Below are positions 28,385-36,308 of a stretch of DNA of 64,000 nt, piece by piece (positions within the stretch are counted from its first letter, which is position 1; each line of letters starts with the position of its first letter). A model generated the notes under the pieces. That model was given only the letters and a program-made list of their open reading frames with translations, ran no database searches and was not told where the DNA came from. This DNA comes from Nitrospinota bacterium (GTDB lineage Bacteria; Nitrospinota_A; UBA7883; JACRLM01). The stretch is taken from contig JACQXA010000001.1 of assembly GCA_016208975.1 (NCBI GenBank), positions 65,834 to 129,833 of the forward strand. The letters are read 5' to 3'. The translations under genes and the position numbers were made by a program.

Positions 28385-28535
28385 GGTGGTGTCTCAGTTT
28401 GAATCTCAAATAATAGGCAGATCCTTCACTTCGCTGGCGCTTCGTTCAGGATGACAATGTTATCAACGGCTTTTATATTGTCATTCTGAGCGTAAGTGAA
28501 GAATCTCCCCTGTACTTTCAAACTGACACACTACC
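28385..28535 (+). mobile_element. MITE-like dispersed element, copy C with perfect 8-bp target duplication
   Basis: A 151-bp element, GGTGGTGTCTCAG to CACACTACC, flanked by identical octamers AGTTTTAG at 28377-28384 and 28536-28543. The right octamer contains the stop codon of the porin gene, so the insertion landed at the very end of that gene without changing its product. Confidence 0.9.
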
Positions 28536-28539
28536 AGTT

Positions 28540-29925
28540 TTAGAAGTCCATCTGGGCACGAAGGGCCACTATTGTAATGTCCCTGTCTTGAGCGGTTGGC
28601 AGGTTGGAATGCAACTGAACGTCCGGGGTTATGGCTATCATCGGGTTAAGCCTGGCGTTGTAGTAAATTTCCAATGCGGTCTGGCCATCGGAATTGGCTG
28701 AATTATCAATGTTATCGTTTAAGCCAAGCCTGGCGTAGCCTATGCCTATCAAATCATCCCACCGGCCCCACAACCCGCCGGAGAATGTAAGCCCGCCGGA
28801 AGCCATGGACGCCACACGGTTCTCTTTTATAGTGTCGTCCGTAGTGGCGTAACGCAGGAAGAAGCCCATATGGTCGGTCACGAACTGGTCGAAACTCAAA
28901 CCCATCACCCGGTTGGACCTGGTTTCAGCGCCACCCAGGTCATGGTACTCCCGCCCGTCGCTCACATAATAGAACCTGTAATTCCCCTCCAGCCCGCCCA
29001 TGCTGGGCCTGAACGAAAGCTGGGCCACCAAATATGGGTTCCTTTCCAGATGGTCGAACCCGGAATGGGCATAAATGGCCTGAAACTCCGCCCAAGGCGC
29101 TGGGGTTAATATAATCCTCAAAGCCGGGGAAAACAAAGGCTCCAGCGATTTGCCCACTATGCCTGAAGCCCTGTTAAAAGCGCCTGAAACAAAAGCTGTT
29201 TTCTCGCTCCCGGCCAATATGTTCTCGTCGAAAAGGGAGCTTACATCCATCTTCCCGGCGCTTATGATGAACCTCTTTTCCAGAAAAAGCCCTTCCAGAT
29301 AAGCGTGGGAGATAATTATCCCTTCATCTTTATCTCCAGCCAGCCGCTCGGCGCCATAATTCACCGGTATATCGGTGGCCAACGCCGGATCCAACCCTCT
29401 ACCAGACCATGCTTTGGCCCCGATGATGAGGTAATAAATATCATTCTGGCTATATACTATTTCCATATCCAGAACGGCGCTGGCGTTGGTTTGTCCATCG
29501 CCCCGGGCGGTTTTGGAGGAGCCCTGCAATATGCCTGTGAGCCCGCCTGTGAACTCTGGCCCCCGGGAGTATTTTTCCTCGGAAAATACCAGTGGCGTGG
29601 TGGTTTCACCTTCCAAAAGTTCCCCTTCGGCGCCAGCGGGAGGTTCAGATTCCGGATTAACCATGGGCTCCGGGGATGTTTCCGCGGTGGGGGATGGCGC
29701 TTCACCCTGTATGGTCAATTCTTCAATTAATTTCTCAAGGTTGCGCCGGTGTTCTTTCTCCTGTTCAAGCTCCTCGGTAATCCGTTCAAGCTGTTCTTCT
29801 ATGGCTTTGATTTTACTGTTGGAATCCGCAACTGAGGGGGACGGGAAAAGGGCCGCGCCGAAGGCCATGAAAAGTATAGGAAAAGCCGATTTTCCCACTA
29901 CAACCTTATGCTCAAAAAACTTCAT
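28540..29925 (-). CDS. OprB-family-like outer-membrane porin with N-terminal coiled coil
   Basis: A 461-residue protein with a signal peptide (KSAFPILFMAFGAALFPSPSVA), a coiled coil (about residues 38-72, KIKAIEEQLERITEELEQEK), a Pro/Glu-rich linker, and a ~340-residue beta-rich C-terminal domain ending in Phe (LRAQMDF). Segments such as GKMDVSSLFDENILAG, SGAFNRASGIVG, NPYLVAQLSFRP and VMGLSFDQFVTDHMGFFLRY resemble the carbohydrate-selective porin OprB family. It is predicted to be an outer-membrane trimer with a periplasmic coiled coil. Transported substrate unknown. Confidence 0.8.
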   Translation of the reverse strand: MKFFEHKVVVGKSAFPILFMAFGAALFPSPSVADSNSKIKAIEEQLERITEELEQEKEHRRNLEKLIEELTIQGEAPSPTAETSPEPMVNPESEPPAGAEGELLEGETTTPLVFSEEKYSRGPEFTGGLTGILQGSSKTARGDGQTNASAVLDMEIVYSQNDIYYLIIGAKAWSGRGLDPALATDIPVNYGAERLAGDKDEGIIISHAYLEGLFLEKRFIISAGKMDVSSLFDENILAGSEKTAFVSGAFNRASGIVGKSLEPLFSPALRIILTPAPWAEFQAIYAHSGFDHLERNPYLVAQLSFRPSMGGLEGNYRFYYVSDGREYHDLGGAETRSNRVMGLSFDQFVTDHMGFFLRYATTDDTIKENRVASMASGGLTFSGGLWGRWDDLIGIGYARLGLNDNIDNSANSDGQTALEIYYNARLNPMIAITPDVQLHSNLPTAQDRDITIVALRAQMDF

Positions 29926-30011
29926 GGTTTACCGGACATATCAAAAATCATATCGTGATCGCTAAGTATATCCGAGAATTGATATAAAGTCGCGGAGCTA
30001 TCCGATAAAAA

Positions 30012-30470
30012 ATGTTTGGTGTCGCCCGCCTGTATGTGAAAACGGCGCTGGTTTTTTTCGGCGCGGGCCTTTTCCTGGGGGGCTGGATTTTGGCCCAACA
30101 GGTTTTGGGTTTTGCCGTGGCCTCCGCCGGGACGCTGATGTCGGCCCATACCCATCTTACGCTGGTGGGGTTCATGACCATTCTCATCATGGGTGTGGCT
30201 TACTGGATGTTTCCGCGCCCCGCCAGGGAGGACATGCGGTACAGCCCCAAAATGGCGGAGATAAACTATTGGCTCATCACCTTGGGCACGGCCATAAGGG
30301 CTATGGGGGAGGTGGGCATGGCTTTCTCGCCCAATACTGGCCTTTGGGCGCCGGTTACGGTGGGCGCGGCAATGCAAATAGTAGCGGGCTTCATTTTTAT
30401 ATGGAACATCTGGAGCAGGATACGCTCCATTGGAAGCGCCCAGCGGGAAGCGAAAGGGGAGAAGTTTTAA
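30012..30470 (+). CDS. Small four-helix cbb3/NorB subunit-I-like membrane protein
   Basis: A 152-residue protein with four membrane helices, resembling the truncated heme-copper oxidase module at 18265: SAHTHLTLVGFMTILIMGVAYWMFPRP parallels VHVHMMLLGF..GVAYHILPRF there. Two histidines in SAHTH could bind heme. It is too short to be an oxidase by itself. The next gene, encoding a siroheme-type protein, starts two bases after its stop and is presumably co-expressed. Role likely in anaerobic or nitrogen-oxide redox chemistry; this is an inference. Confidence 0.7.
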   Translation: MFGVARLYVKTALVFFGAGLFLGGWILAQQVLGFAVASAGTLMSAHTHLTLVGFMTILIMGVAYWMFPRPAREDMRYSPKMAEINYWLITLGTAIRAMGEVGMAFSPNTGLWAPVTVGAAMQIVAGFIFIWNIWSRIRSIGSAQREAKGEKF

Positions 30471-30471
30471 A

Positions 30472-31173
30472 TTGAGCGGATGCGGGAATAGAAAAAGGAT
30501 TGAGACGGACGAGAACGGCGAGGAGGAACGGAAGGGGACTTTTGCGCCTTTCATATCCGCCGGGGTCATACCGGTGGCAGAGCTGAAAACCCTTGTAGCG
30601 CAAATGGAAGCCGAAGGGGCGGACAATATAAAGCTCACCGGCGAGATCATCTTCGTATGGGGCGATGGAAAAGTTCCCGAAGATATAGAAGGGCGTTCCG
30701 GCCGGAAGGCTAACACCTTTAAGGCTGGCGGCGTGCGGCCTGTAAAAATGTGCTCGGCGGAGACATTCTGCCGCCGGTTCAAAAAACCGGTGTTGGGCCT
30801 GGCCATGCGGATAGACGAACTGTACCGTGGAGTTGAACTGCCAATGAAACTGGCCATAGGCGTGGCCGGGTGCCAGCGGTCTTGCAGTGAGCCCGCCACC
30901 AAAGACATAGGTGTTATAGCCAATCCCAGGGGGTACGAAATACTGGCGGGAGGCGCCGCCGGGTTTAAACCCGGGATCGCCACGCGGCTGGCGGTGGTTT
31001 TAACCGAGGAGGACGTTATAAAAACCGTAGGCCGCATCATAGGATACTTCTCAAAAAACGCCATCAAAGGGCACAGGCTTGGCGCGGTGATAGAGAAAAA
31101 CGGTTGGGAACCTTTTAAAGCCCATGCGCTGGAAGGGGTGAAGGTTTTGGAAGAGGACAATCCGGGGGAATAA
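30472..31173 (+). CDS. Siroheme/[4Fe-4S] sulfite-nitrite reductase-like protein
   Basis: About 233 residues from TTG 30472 (GGGGAGAAG about 10 nt upstream). It has one copy of the nitrite/sulfite reductase half: an N-terminal ferredoxin-like region (GVIPVAELKTLVAQMEAEGAD) followed by the siroheme-Fe4S domain with C-x5-C (CSAETFC) and C-x3-C (GVAGCQRSCSEP). Canonical assimilatory reductases have two such halves, so this short form is like the small uncharacterised siroheme proteins of anaerobes; its activity is unknown. It overlaps the convergent gene at 31115-31480 by 59 bp. It probably works with the membrane protein just upstream. Confidence 0.8.
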   Translation: MSGCGNRKRIETDENGEEERKGTFAPFISAGVIPVAELKTLVAQMEAEGADNIKLTGEIIFVWGDGKVPEDIEGRSGRKANTFKAGGVRPVKMCSAETFCRRFKKPVLGLAMRIDELYRGVELPMKLAIGVAGCQRSCSEPATKDIGVIANPRGYEILAGGAAGFKPGIATRLAVVLTEEDVIKTVGRIIGYFSKNAIKGHRLGAVIEKNGWEPFKAHALEGVKVLEEDNPGE

Positions 31174-31480
31174 ACGCGCAAATCATCGGCGGGGAGCCGA
31201 TAAGGCTTTTCCCCAGCCCGGCGTTATGGGTGGATACGGGGCCATCGTACCGTTCCAGCCCCATTATCTCCAGCGTCGCCTCCCACAGCTCGAAATGACT
31301 CTGGCTGAACACCGGGAAAAGGCCCATCTGCCCGCATCGGGCCACAACCGCTCTTGCCTCCATAGGGGCGAAGGTTTCATAGCAATTGGGCGAACGCTCG
31401 CCGGACAAAAACATTTCCAGCTCCCGGTTAAACCATAAGGCCGCGCCGTGAGCCGGTGGGATACCCATTTTCTTTTTCAT
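31115..31480 (-). CDS. Hypothetical protein
   Basis: A 121-residue reading frame from ATG 31480 with AAAGGA about 8 nt upstream. I recognise no family. It is soluble, with three or four scattered cysteines (NCYETFAP, VARCGQMG, ICAFIPPDCP), an aromatic central stretch SQSHFELWEATLEIMG, and a proline-rich tail (PPDCPLPKPSPLPAHGL) that lies opposite the end of the siroheme gene. The good ribosome-binding site argues that it is real; the last ~20 codons could be frame noise. Confidence 0.55.
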   Translation of the reverse strand: MKKKMGIPPAHGAALWFNRELEMFLSGERSPNCYETFAPMEARAVVARCGQMGLFPVFSQSHFELWEATLEIMGLERYDGPVSTHNAGLGKSLIGSPPMICAFIPPDCPLPKPSPLPAHGL

Positions 31481-31716
31481 TTGTGCCGTCCTTTATTCGA
31501 AACGCCGCCGTTTGCAAACATCGGTCTCCCGCGGCCTGCAAGCCGCGCCAATGAAGAAGGTAGCCCAGTTAAATTACAAAATCACTATAACCTGATAAAG
31601 AAGTTAAACTTGGCAAACCTGAAGGACTTGAAAAACCTGATAAACCTGAAAAACGCCGCTTGTGTTGTGAAACGGCTTTATGCGACGCGCGCCCGTTGCC
31701 GGTTTTCGCCGCTTCA
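31481..31716. other. Intergenic, no gene seen
   Basis: Contains AT-rich simple runs around 31610-31660 (repeated AAACCTGA/GAAGGACTTG-like phrases: CTTGGCAAACCTGAAGG, GAAAAACCTGATAAACC) and a basic-coding-like stretch. No start with a ribosome-binding site or family match. Confidence 0.5.
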
Positions 31717-31800
31717 CCGAGGTCGCTGACCTCGGTTCTTGTTGCTTCGCCGAGGTCGCTGACCTCGGTTCTTAAATAATCCGTGGCCGGGCGGCCACGG
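31717..31800. repeat. Cluster of three REP-like palindromes
   Basis: Two identical palindromes CCGAGGTCGCTGACCTCGG (31717-31735 and 31750-31768) and a third, CCGTGGCCGG-GCGGCCACGG (31781-31800), in opposite arrangement and followed by GGAAGC. They form a multi-stem structure upstream of the thioredoxin gene. Confidence 0.85.
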
Positions 31801-31883
31801 GGAAGCTTTACGTTGATTATTTCCCGGGTTGAGGCTACACTTTTAACCATTCTTTCGGGAACTTTTGAATCAGGAGAAGCGCG

Positions 31884-32210
31884 ATGTCCGAGAACGTTGA
31901 AACATATACCGATGACAATTTCAGCGAAAAGGTTGTTAAATCCGAAAAACTGACCCTTGTGGATTTTTGGGCCGAATGGTGCGCCCCGTGCCGCATGATC
32001 GCCCCCGTGGTGGAAGAGCTTGCCAAGCAGTACCATGGCAAGGTGAACGTGGGCAAGGTGAACGTGGATGAGAACAACAAGATCGCCACTCAATACGGCA
32101 TCCGCTCCATACCCACCCTGCTGTTCTTCAAGAACGGGCAAATTCTAAAACAGGTGGTCGGCGTGCGGAGCAAAGCGGAGCTGGACGAGATAATCTCGCA
32201 GAACGCGTAA
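31884..32210 (+). CDS. trxA: Thioredoxin
   Basis: A 108-residue thioredoxin with active site WCAPC in LVDFWAEWCAPCRMIAPVVEEL and the cis-Pro loop RSIPTLLFFKNG. WCAPC replaces the common WCGPC (the second thioredoxin at 49829 has WCGPC). It is a cytosolic protein disulfide reductase. The ATG is preceded by AGGAGAAGCGCG. A strong terminator follows 25 bases after the stop, so it is monocistronic. No thioredoxin reductase is in the window. Confidence 0.95.
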   Translation: MSENVETYTDDNFSEKVVKSEKLTLVDFWAEWCAPCRMIAPVVEELAKQYHGKVNVGKVNVDENNKIATQYGIRSIPTLLFFKNGQILKQVVGVRSKAELDEIISQNA

Positions 32211-32234
32211 CCGGTTTTTCAGCGAAACACTAAG

Positions 32235-32265
32235 CGGGCGCTTTAACCGGCGCCCGTTTTTTTTT
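32235..32265 (+). terminator. Rho-independent terminator of the thioredoxin gene
   Basis: Stem CGGGCGC / GCGCCCG with an 8-base loop followed by nine T residues. Confidence 0.92.
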
Positions 32266-32268
32266 GGA

Positions 32269-32913
32269 TTATTCCCGGTTCAGGTACTTTACGCTTATCT
32301 CTTCCGGGTCCAGCCCCAGGGCCTTGGCGTATGCCTTTAAAAACCCTTTCATGAAAACCGGGGCCGGGAAACTTTTGCTGTCTTCCCTCTCTATGGCTTC
32401 CAGGTAAGATTTCTTTACCTTGGTTTGCGAGGATATCTCATCCAGCGACGCGCCTTTGGCCAGGCGTATGTTCTTAAGATGGGCCCCGGTTACAGGCCCC
32501 GTGTTAAGCGCCGGGGGTGGGGTGCCCGGCACATGGACATGGCTCTTATCCTGATTCTGACGCGCCGCCTGTGGCATGGAAGCCCCCGCCCCATGGAAAG
32601 ATTCCAACAGCCTTTTACGGCGTTGTTCCGCGCCGGTGGAGGGCGCTTTTGTATCGGCGGTAACGGTTTGTTTCAAAGCCGCGTCATATTCAGCGCGAAG
32701 GGCCGGGTTAATGAGCGTTTCAAACGCCAGCTGGACCCGTTTTATCATCCATTGGCGTTCCGCTTCGGAGATGGCGCCGTAAGCCGCCCTGGAGTTTTCG
32801 CTGTAAACCGACGCCAGATAAAGATAGGCCCGTTCCACCTCCTCCTGGGAGGCGCGGGGCTGAATGTTCAGCAGTTCGTAATAGTCCAGCTCTGCTATCT
32901 TTTTGCGTTTCAT
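32269..32913 (-). CDS. J-domain-like/RodZ-type HTH fusion protein
   Basis: A 214-residue soluble protein. Residues ~9-85 resemble a J-domain (LDYYELLNIQPRASQEEVER to AFETLINPALRAEYDAAL) but the HPD tripeptide needed to stimulate Hsp70 is absent. After a linker, residues ~143-210 form a RodZ/HTH_25-like helix-turn-helix (LKNIRLAKGASLDEISSQT, KKSYLEAIE, FMKGFLKAYAKALGLDPEEI). It overlaps the ParA/MinD gene upstream by ATGA, so the pair is a unit. A role as an adaptor or positioning partner of the ATPase is a guess; regulation of a target gene is the alternative. Confidence 0.75.
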   Translation of the reverse strand: MKRKKIAELDYYELLNIQPRASQEEVERAYLYLASVYSENSRAAYGAISEAERQWMIKRVQLAFETLINPALRAEYDAALKQTVTADTKAPSTGAEQRRKRLLESFHGAGASMPQAARQNQDKSHVHVPGTPPPALNTGPVTGAHLKNIRLAKGASLDEISSQTKVKKSYLEAIEREDSKSFPAPVFMKGFLKAYAKALGLDPEEISVKYLNRE

Positions 32914-33869
32914 GAACTGATAAGGTTCAACTGGTTGCTTTTAGCCCGTTCCGGCGCAAGCTTTAACAGTTCTTTCAAAATCAGGCTGAAATGGGCCGCC
33001 GTCTCGCTTTTTCCATACTCCACCAGGAATGGCGTGTTCCTGCGGAACGAGTGGGGGACACGCTCGTCGAACGGTATGATGCCCGCATAATCCATATGGA
33101 TGCCGTAGAACTTGTTTACGATCTCGCAGATGGAGGGGCCCAGGTACCTGTCGTGCCGGTCCCGGGCCTGGTTCACCACCAGTTTAAACTCCATCTCGTA
33201 AAGGGCCTTGGCCACTTTTTCGGCCACCTGGCTGTCGGTTTTTTCTATCTTTTCCAGTATGGATTCCAGCCGGGCTATCAGGTTGCCTTCGCCCATGTCG
33301 CCGAAACCTTCGTCCAGATATTCCTCGAACAGCGGCCTGTCCACGATGTTTTTAAGCTTTCGATGGATAGAGGCCCGGATAAACCTGTACGCCGTTTCCA
33401 CCGCCGTGGGTTCGGGGGTTATCAACATCACCTGAATATGACCCTCCAGGAAAAAATCCGCCGCCTGGAAGTTTGTGCCGGGGCCGATGTCCAGAAACAG
33501 ATGTTCGCAGGGAATGGACCGAAGACGTTTTACCAGTTTGGTTTTGACCGCGGAGTTTGGATTGGCCGCGTTGATGGCGTCCTTTGCGCCGGGGATAAGC
33601 CTTAGGTTGTTGAAGGGAGTGGGGACTATAACATCCGAAAGGTCCGCCACGCGGCCTTGCAGGAAATCCGACAGGGTTTTGGATGGATGTTTCATGCCCA
33701 GGGCGGTATGGGCGTTGGCGCATCCCAGGTTGCCATCGAACAAGATGACATCTTTCCCATCTCTGGCCAAAAGTATGGCCAGGTTCGTCGCAAGCAGGGT
33801 TCTTCCGGAGCCGCCTTTGCCGCCCCCGAAGGACCAAATTACTTTTTCCTGTTCGCTGGAAATATCCAC
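32910..33869 (-). CDS. MinD/ParA-family (FlhG-like) ATPase with altered P-loop
   Basis: About 320 residues. GTG 33869 is chosen because a purine run AAAGGGGGGGG lies just upstream; an ATG at 33908 lacks a ribosome-binding site. The deviant Walker A reads GGGKGGSGRTLLATN: the signature Lys is kept, but the usual P-loop Lys before Thr is Arg. The Walker B/switch regions fit: VILFDGNLGCANAHTALG, LFLDIGPGTNFQAADFF, VMLITPEPTAVETAY. Near relatives are MinD/FlhG-type positioning ATPases. No flagellar or min genes are adjacent. The stop overlaps the start of the J-domain/HTH gene. Confidence 0.85.
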   Translation of the reverse strand: MDISSEQEKVIWSFGGGKGGSGRTLLATNLAILLARDGKDVILFDGNLGCANAHTALGMKHPSKTLSDFLQGRVADLSDVIVPTPFNNLRLIPGAKDAINAANPNSAVKTKLVKRLRSIPCEHLFLDIGPGTNFQAADFFLEGHIQVMLITPEPTAVETAYRFIRASIHRKLKNIVDRPLFEEYLDEGFGDMGEGNLIARLESILEKIEKTDSQVAEKVAKALYEMEFKLVVNQARDRHDRYLGPSICEIVNKFYGIHMDYAGIIPFDERVPHSFRRNTPFLVEYGKSETAAHFSLILKELLKLAPERAKSNQLNLISS

Positions 33870-34231
33870 CGCCCCCCCCTTTAAGGAGAAATGGATTAGA
33901 GTTGCCATGCTGATGAAGCACGGAGTGGGACTAAGACTCAAAAATAAAATGAAATGATACATCAATATAGCGGATATTCCAAAATATTTTATAAAAATTG
34001 CGGGGACCGGGGTCATGCGACTCCGGGGATGCTTGCGGTTTGGGTGGGCGGCTTTGGGGGTGCTAACTGGACAAGGGGGCTGGTGACCCCGGGGATGCTT
34101 AACAGGGAATGAGGCTTTAAACTGGCCGGGTAATGCTTGATTTGGGCTTACCCTTTGGAATACCATTACGTGTTTTCGCCAAGCGCGAACCTAGCAGTAA
34201 CGAAATCTAAAAAGAGAGCAAGGTTTTGAAG
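33870..34231. other. Intergenic region before the deoxyhypusine-synthase-like gene
   Basis: AT-rich near 33930-34000 (GATATTCCAAAATATTTTATAAAAATT), likely with divergent promoters, then a G-rich stretch with GGGACCGGGGTCATGCGAC and GGTGACCCCGGGGATGC, which look like degenerate REP-type palindromes. No coding frame is supported. Confidence 0.5.
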
Positions 34232-35320
34232 ATGGTTGACCATATCAAGGGTAAGAGGATCGAACCGGCCAGGATTAAAAAAGGGATGGCCGTTGACGAG
34301 CTTATAGACGGTTTCTTTAACGCCTACAACGCCGCCAGGCTGGCGGAGGCCTGCCGCCTGCTGGAAAAGAAGATACTTTCCAATGACACCACGCTGGGCA
34401 TCTCCCTCACCGGCGCGCTTACCCCGGCGGGGCTGGGCTCTTCCTGCCTTGTTTCATGGATAGAAAACGGCTGGATTGACTATATCTCCACCACAGGGGC
34501 CAACCTTTATCACGACCTGCATTTCGGGCTAAACCTGCCGCTCCACAAGTCCACCCCCTTTGTGGACGATACGGAGCTGAGAAAACACGGCATCATCCGG
34601 ATTTACGACATCGTTTTCGATTTCGAGGTGCTGGCCCGGTCGGATAAATATGTTTTCCATCTTCTGGAGCAGGCGGAGTTCAAACACAGAATGGGCACCG
34701 CCGAGCTTCACAACCTGATGGGCAAATATGTGGACGCCACCGAGAAAGAAACCGGCTCCCAAGGCTCCACCGTATTAGGCGCCGCTTACCGGAACGCCGT
34801 GCCGGTGTTCTGCCCGTCTCCTGGCGATTCCACCATCGGCCTTAACGCCGCCGCGCTAACGTTGACCGAGCCGGGGCATGAGATAGACCCCATCCGCGAT
34901 GTCACCGAAAGCACCGCCATAGCGCTCCACGCCAAGCGGAGCGGTAAAAGCGCCGTGCTGATATTGGGCGGTGGAAGCCCGAAAAATTTCCTGTTACAAA
35001 CCATTCCACAACTGGACGAGATAATGGAGATCCACGTGGAAGGGCACGACTATTTCATCCAGATAACCGACGCCCGGCCAGACACCGGCGGCCTTTCCGG
35101 CGCCACCCCGCACGAGGCGGTGAGCTGGGGCAAGGTAAACCCGGTTATGATCCCCGACACCGTGGTGGGATATATGGACACCACCATCGCCCTGCCGCTG
35201 ATGACTTCGTATCTGCTAAACCGTATTGGGCCAAGAAAGCCCAAGAGGCTGTACGACCGTCGCGACGAGCTGGTGGCCAGGCTCACCGAAGAGTATAAAG
35301 CCGCGCAGGCGGGCAAATAA
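34232..35320 (+). CDS. Deoxyhypusine-synthase-family protein
   Basis: About 362 residues from ATG 34232 (a TTG two codons earlier is possible). It matches the deoxyhypusine synthase family: LTGALTPAGLGSSCLVSWIE, ISTTGANLYHDLHFGL, GSTVLGAAYRNAVPVFCPSPGDS, ESTAIALHAKRSGKSAVLILGGGSPKNF, ITDARPDTGGLSGATPHEAVSWGKVNP. The last segment includes the lysine that forms the enzyme-imine intermediate (SWGK). Bacteria lack eIF5A, so the likely reaction is aminobutyl transfer from spermidine to a small amine (homospermidine synthase-like) or an unknown substrate. The downstream lipoprotein gene may share its transcript. Confidence 0.9.
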   Translation: MVDHIKGKRIEPARIKKGMAVDELIDGFFNAYNAARLAEACRLLEKKILSNDTTLGISLTGALTPAGLGSSCLVSWIENGWIDYISTTGANLYHDLHFGLNLPLHKSTPFVDDTELRKHGIIRIYDIVFDFEVLARSDKYVFHLLEQAEFKHRMGTAELHNLMGKYVDATEKETGSQGSTVLGAAYRNAVPVFCPSPGDSTIGLNAAALTLTEPGHEIDPIRDVTESTAIALHAKRSGKSAVLILGGGSPKNFLLQTIPQLDEIMEIHVEGHDYFIQITDARPDTGGLSGATPHEAVSWGKVNPVMIPDTVVGYMDTTIALPLMTSYLLNRIGPRKPKRLYDRRDELVARLTEEYKAAQAGK

Positions 35321-35334
35321 TTAACGGCGTGGGT

Positions 35335-35919
35335 ATGACAATGAAAAGCAGTTATTTCCGCAAGAGTATCGCCTTTGGCGCTGTGCTGGCCCTTTCCATG
35401 TTTACCGGGGCGTGTCAGGACCATCATTTCGAGCCGTATGAGAAGATAGGCCCACTGCCGGAGCCCAAGCCGGTTCCAGCGGAAGAAAGAAAGGCTCAAC
35501 CATCAGCCCCGGCGCCCGCCATGCCCCCGCAGACAGCGCCATACTCCATGGGAGGCGCGTCTGCGCAGGCGCCAGCGGGATTCGCCGGTTTGATAGTTTC
35601 CGGCCGGGTGGAGCTTTCGCCCGCCACCGCTTCCAGCGCCCCGCAGGGGTGGACGTTGTACGTAATCGTGCGGCCCAAAGAAGGCGGCCCGGCGCTGGCG
35701 GCGAAAAGGTTTGATAAACCCGTGTTCCCCATAAAATTCGAACTTACCGAAAAAGACCTGATGATGGGCACGCCCACCGCCGGAATGGAGATTAGCGTGG
35801 AAGCGCGATACGATTCCGACGGCGACCCGATGACCAAGAAGCCGGAAGACTGGATAGGGAAGGCGGCCCAACCAGCGCCTATAGGTTTCAAAGGGGCCAT
35901 TATCACCCTGGCAAGATAG
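35335..35919 (+). CDS. Lipoprotein with CycH/CcmH-like C-terminal domain
   Basis: About 195 residues. A lipoprotein signal (FRKSIAFGAVLALSMFTGAC) is followed by a Pro/Ala-rich linker (~30-75) and a ~115-residue domain: IVSGRVELSPATASSAPQGW, LYVIVRPKEGGPALAAKRF, PIKFELTEKDLMMG. This resembles the C-terminal domain of c-type cytochrome biogenesis protein CcmH/CycH (GRVEL..LFVFARP..PxAVKRL). No other ccm genes are present. The start codon is uncertain (GTG 35329, ATG 35335 or ATG 35341). Confidence 0.7.
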   Translation: MTMKSSYFRKSIAFGAVLALSMFTGACQDHHFEPYEKIGPLPEPKPVPAEERKAQPSAPAPAMPPQTAPYSMGGASAQAPAGFAGLIVSGRVELSPATASSAPQGWTLYVIVRPKEGGPALAAKRFDKPVFPIKFELTEKDLMMGTPTAGMEISVEARYDSDGDPMTKKPEDWIGKAAQPAPIGFKGAIITLAR

Positions 35920-36020
35920 GCGGGGTGAGTTAGCGCATAGCTTCGTGTCACCCCGGCCAAGCGACAGCGCGAGGCGGGGTCTGCGCCTGCCAAGGTCACG
36001 GGAAAGAATTTAGGCCCAGA

Positions 36021-36250
36021 TGCCGGATCAAGTCCGGCATGATAACGCTTCGCTTCACCGAAGTCGCTGAGAGTAATGCTTCTCCGAGGTCGCCTGACCT
36101 CGGTCTTTAATTACGGCTTGGGAGTCGTGGTCGGGCGACCACGGGGAAGCTGGAGTTTCTTTGTACTTCACCGGGGATTTTGTGCTTCACCGAGGTCGCC
36201 TGACCTCGGTCTTTAATTATGGCCTTGGAGTCCGTGGTCGGGCGACCACG
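36021..36250. repeat. REP-like palindrome cluster with a duplicated unit
   Basis: TGCCGGATCAAGTCCGGCA (36021-36039) belongs to the second palindrome family. Two copies of a composite unit then follow (about 36077-36150 and 36184-36256), each with CCGAGGTCGCCTGACCTCGG (36083-36102; 36190-36209), GTCTTTAATTA, and an opposite-sense GTGGTCGGGCGACCAC palindrome ending GGGGAAGC. The region 35920-36308 otherwise holds no gene. Confidence 0.85.
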
Positions 36251-36308
36251 GGGAAGCGATAAGGGCCAAGCCTTGAATCATGTCTTTCTTCCACCGTATG
36301 CATTTCCC

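Noticed and set aside
29940-30011. Possible FNR box upstream of the 30012 gene
   Set aside because: Half-sites such as ATCAT and TTGAT occur, but no properly spaced palindrome is present.
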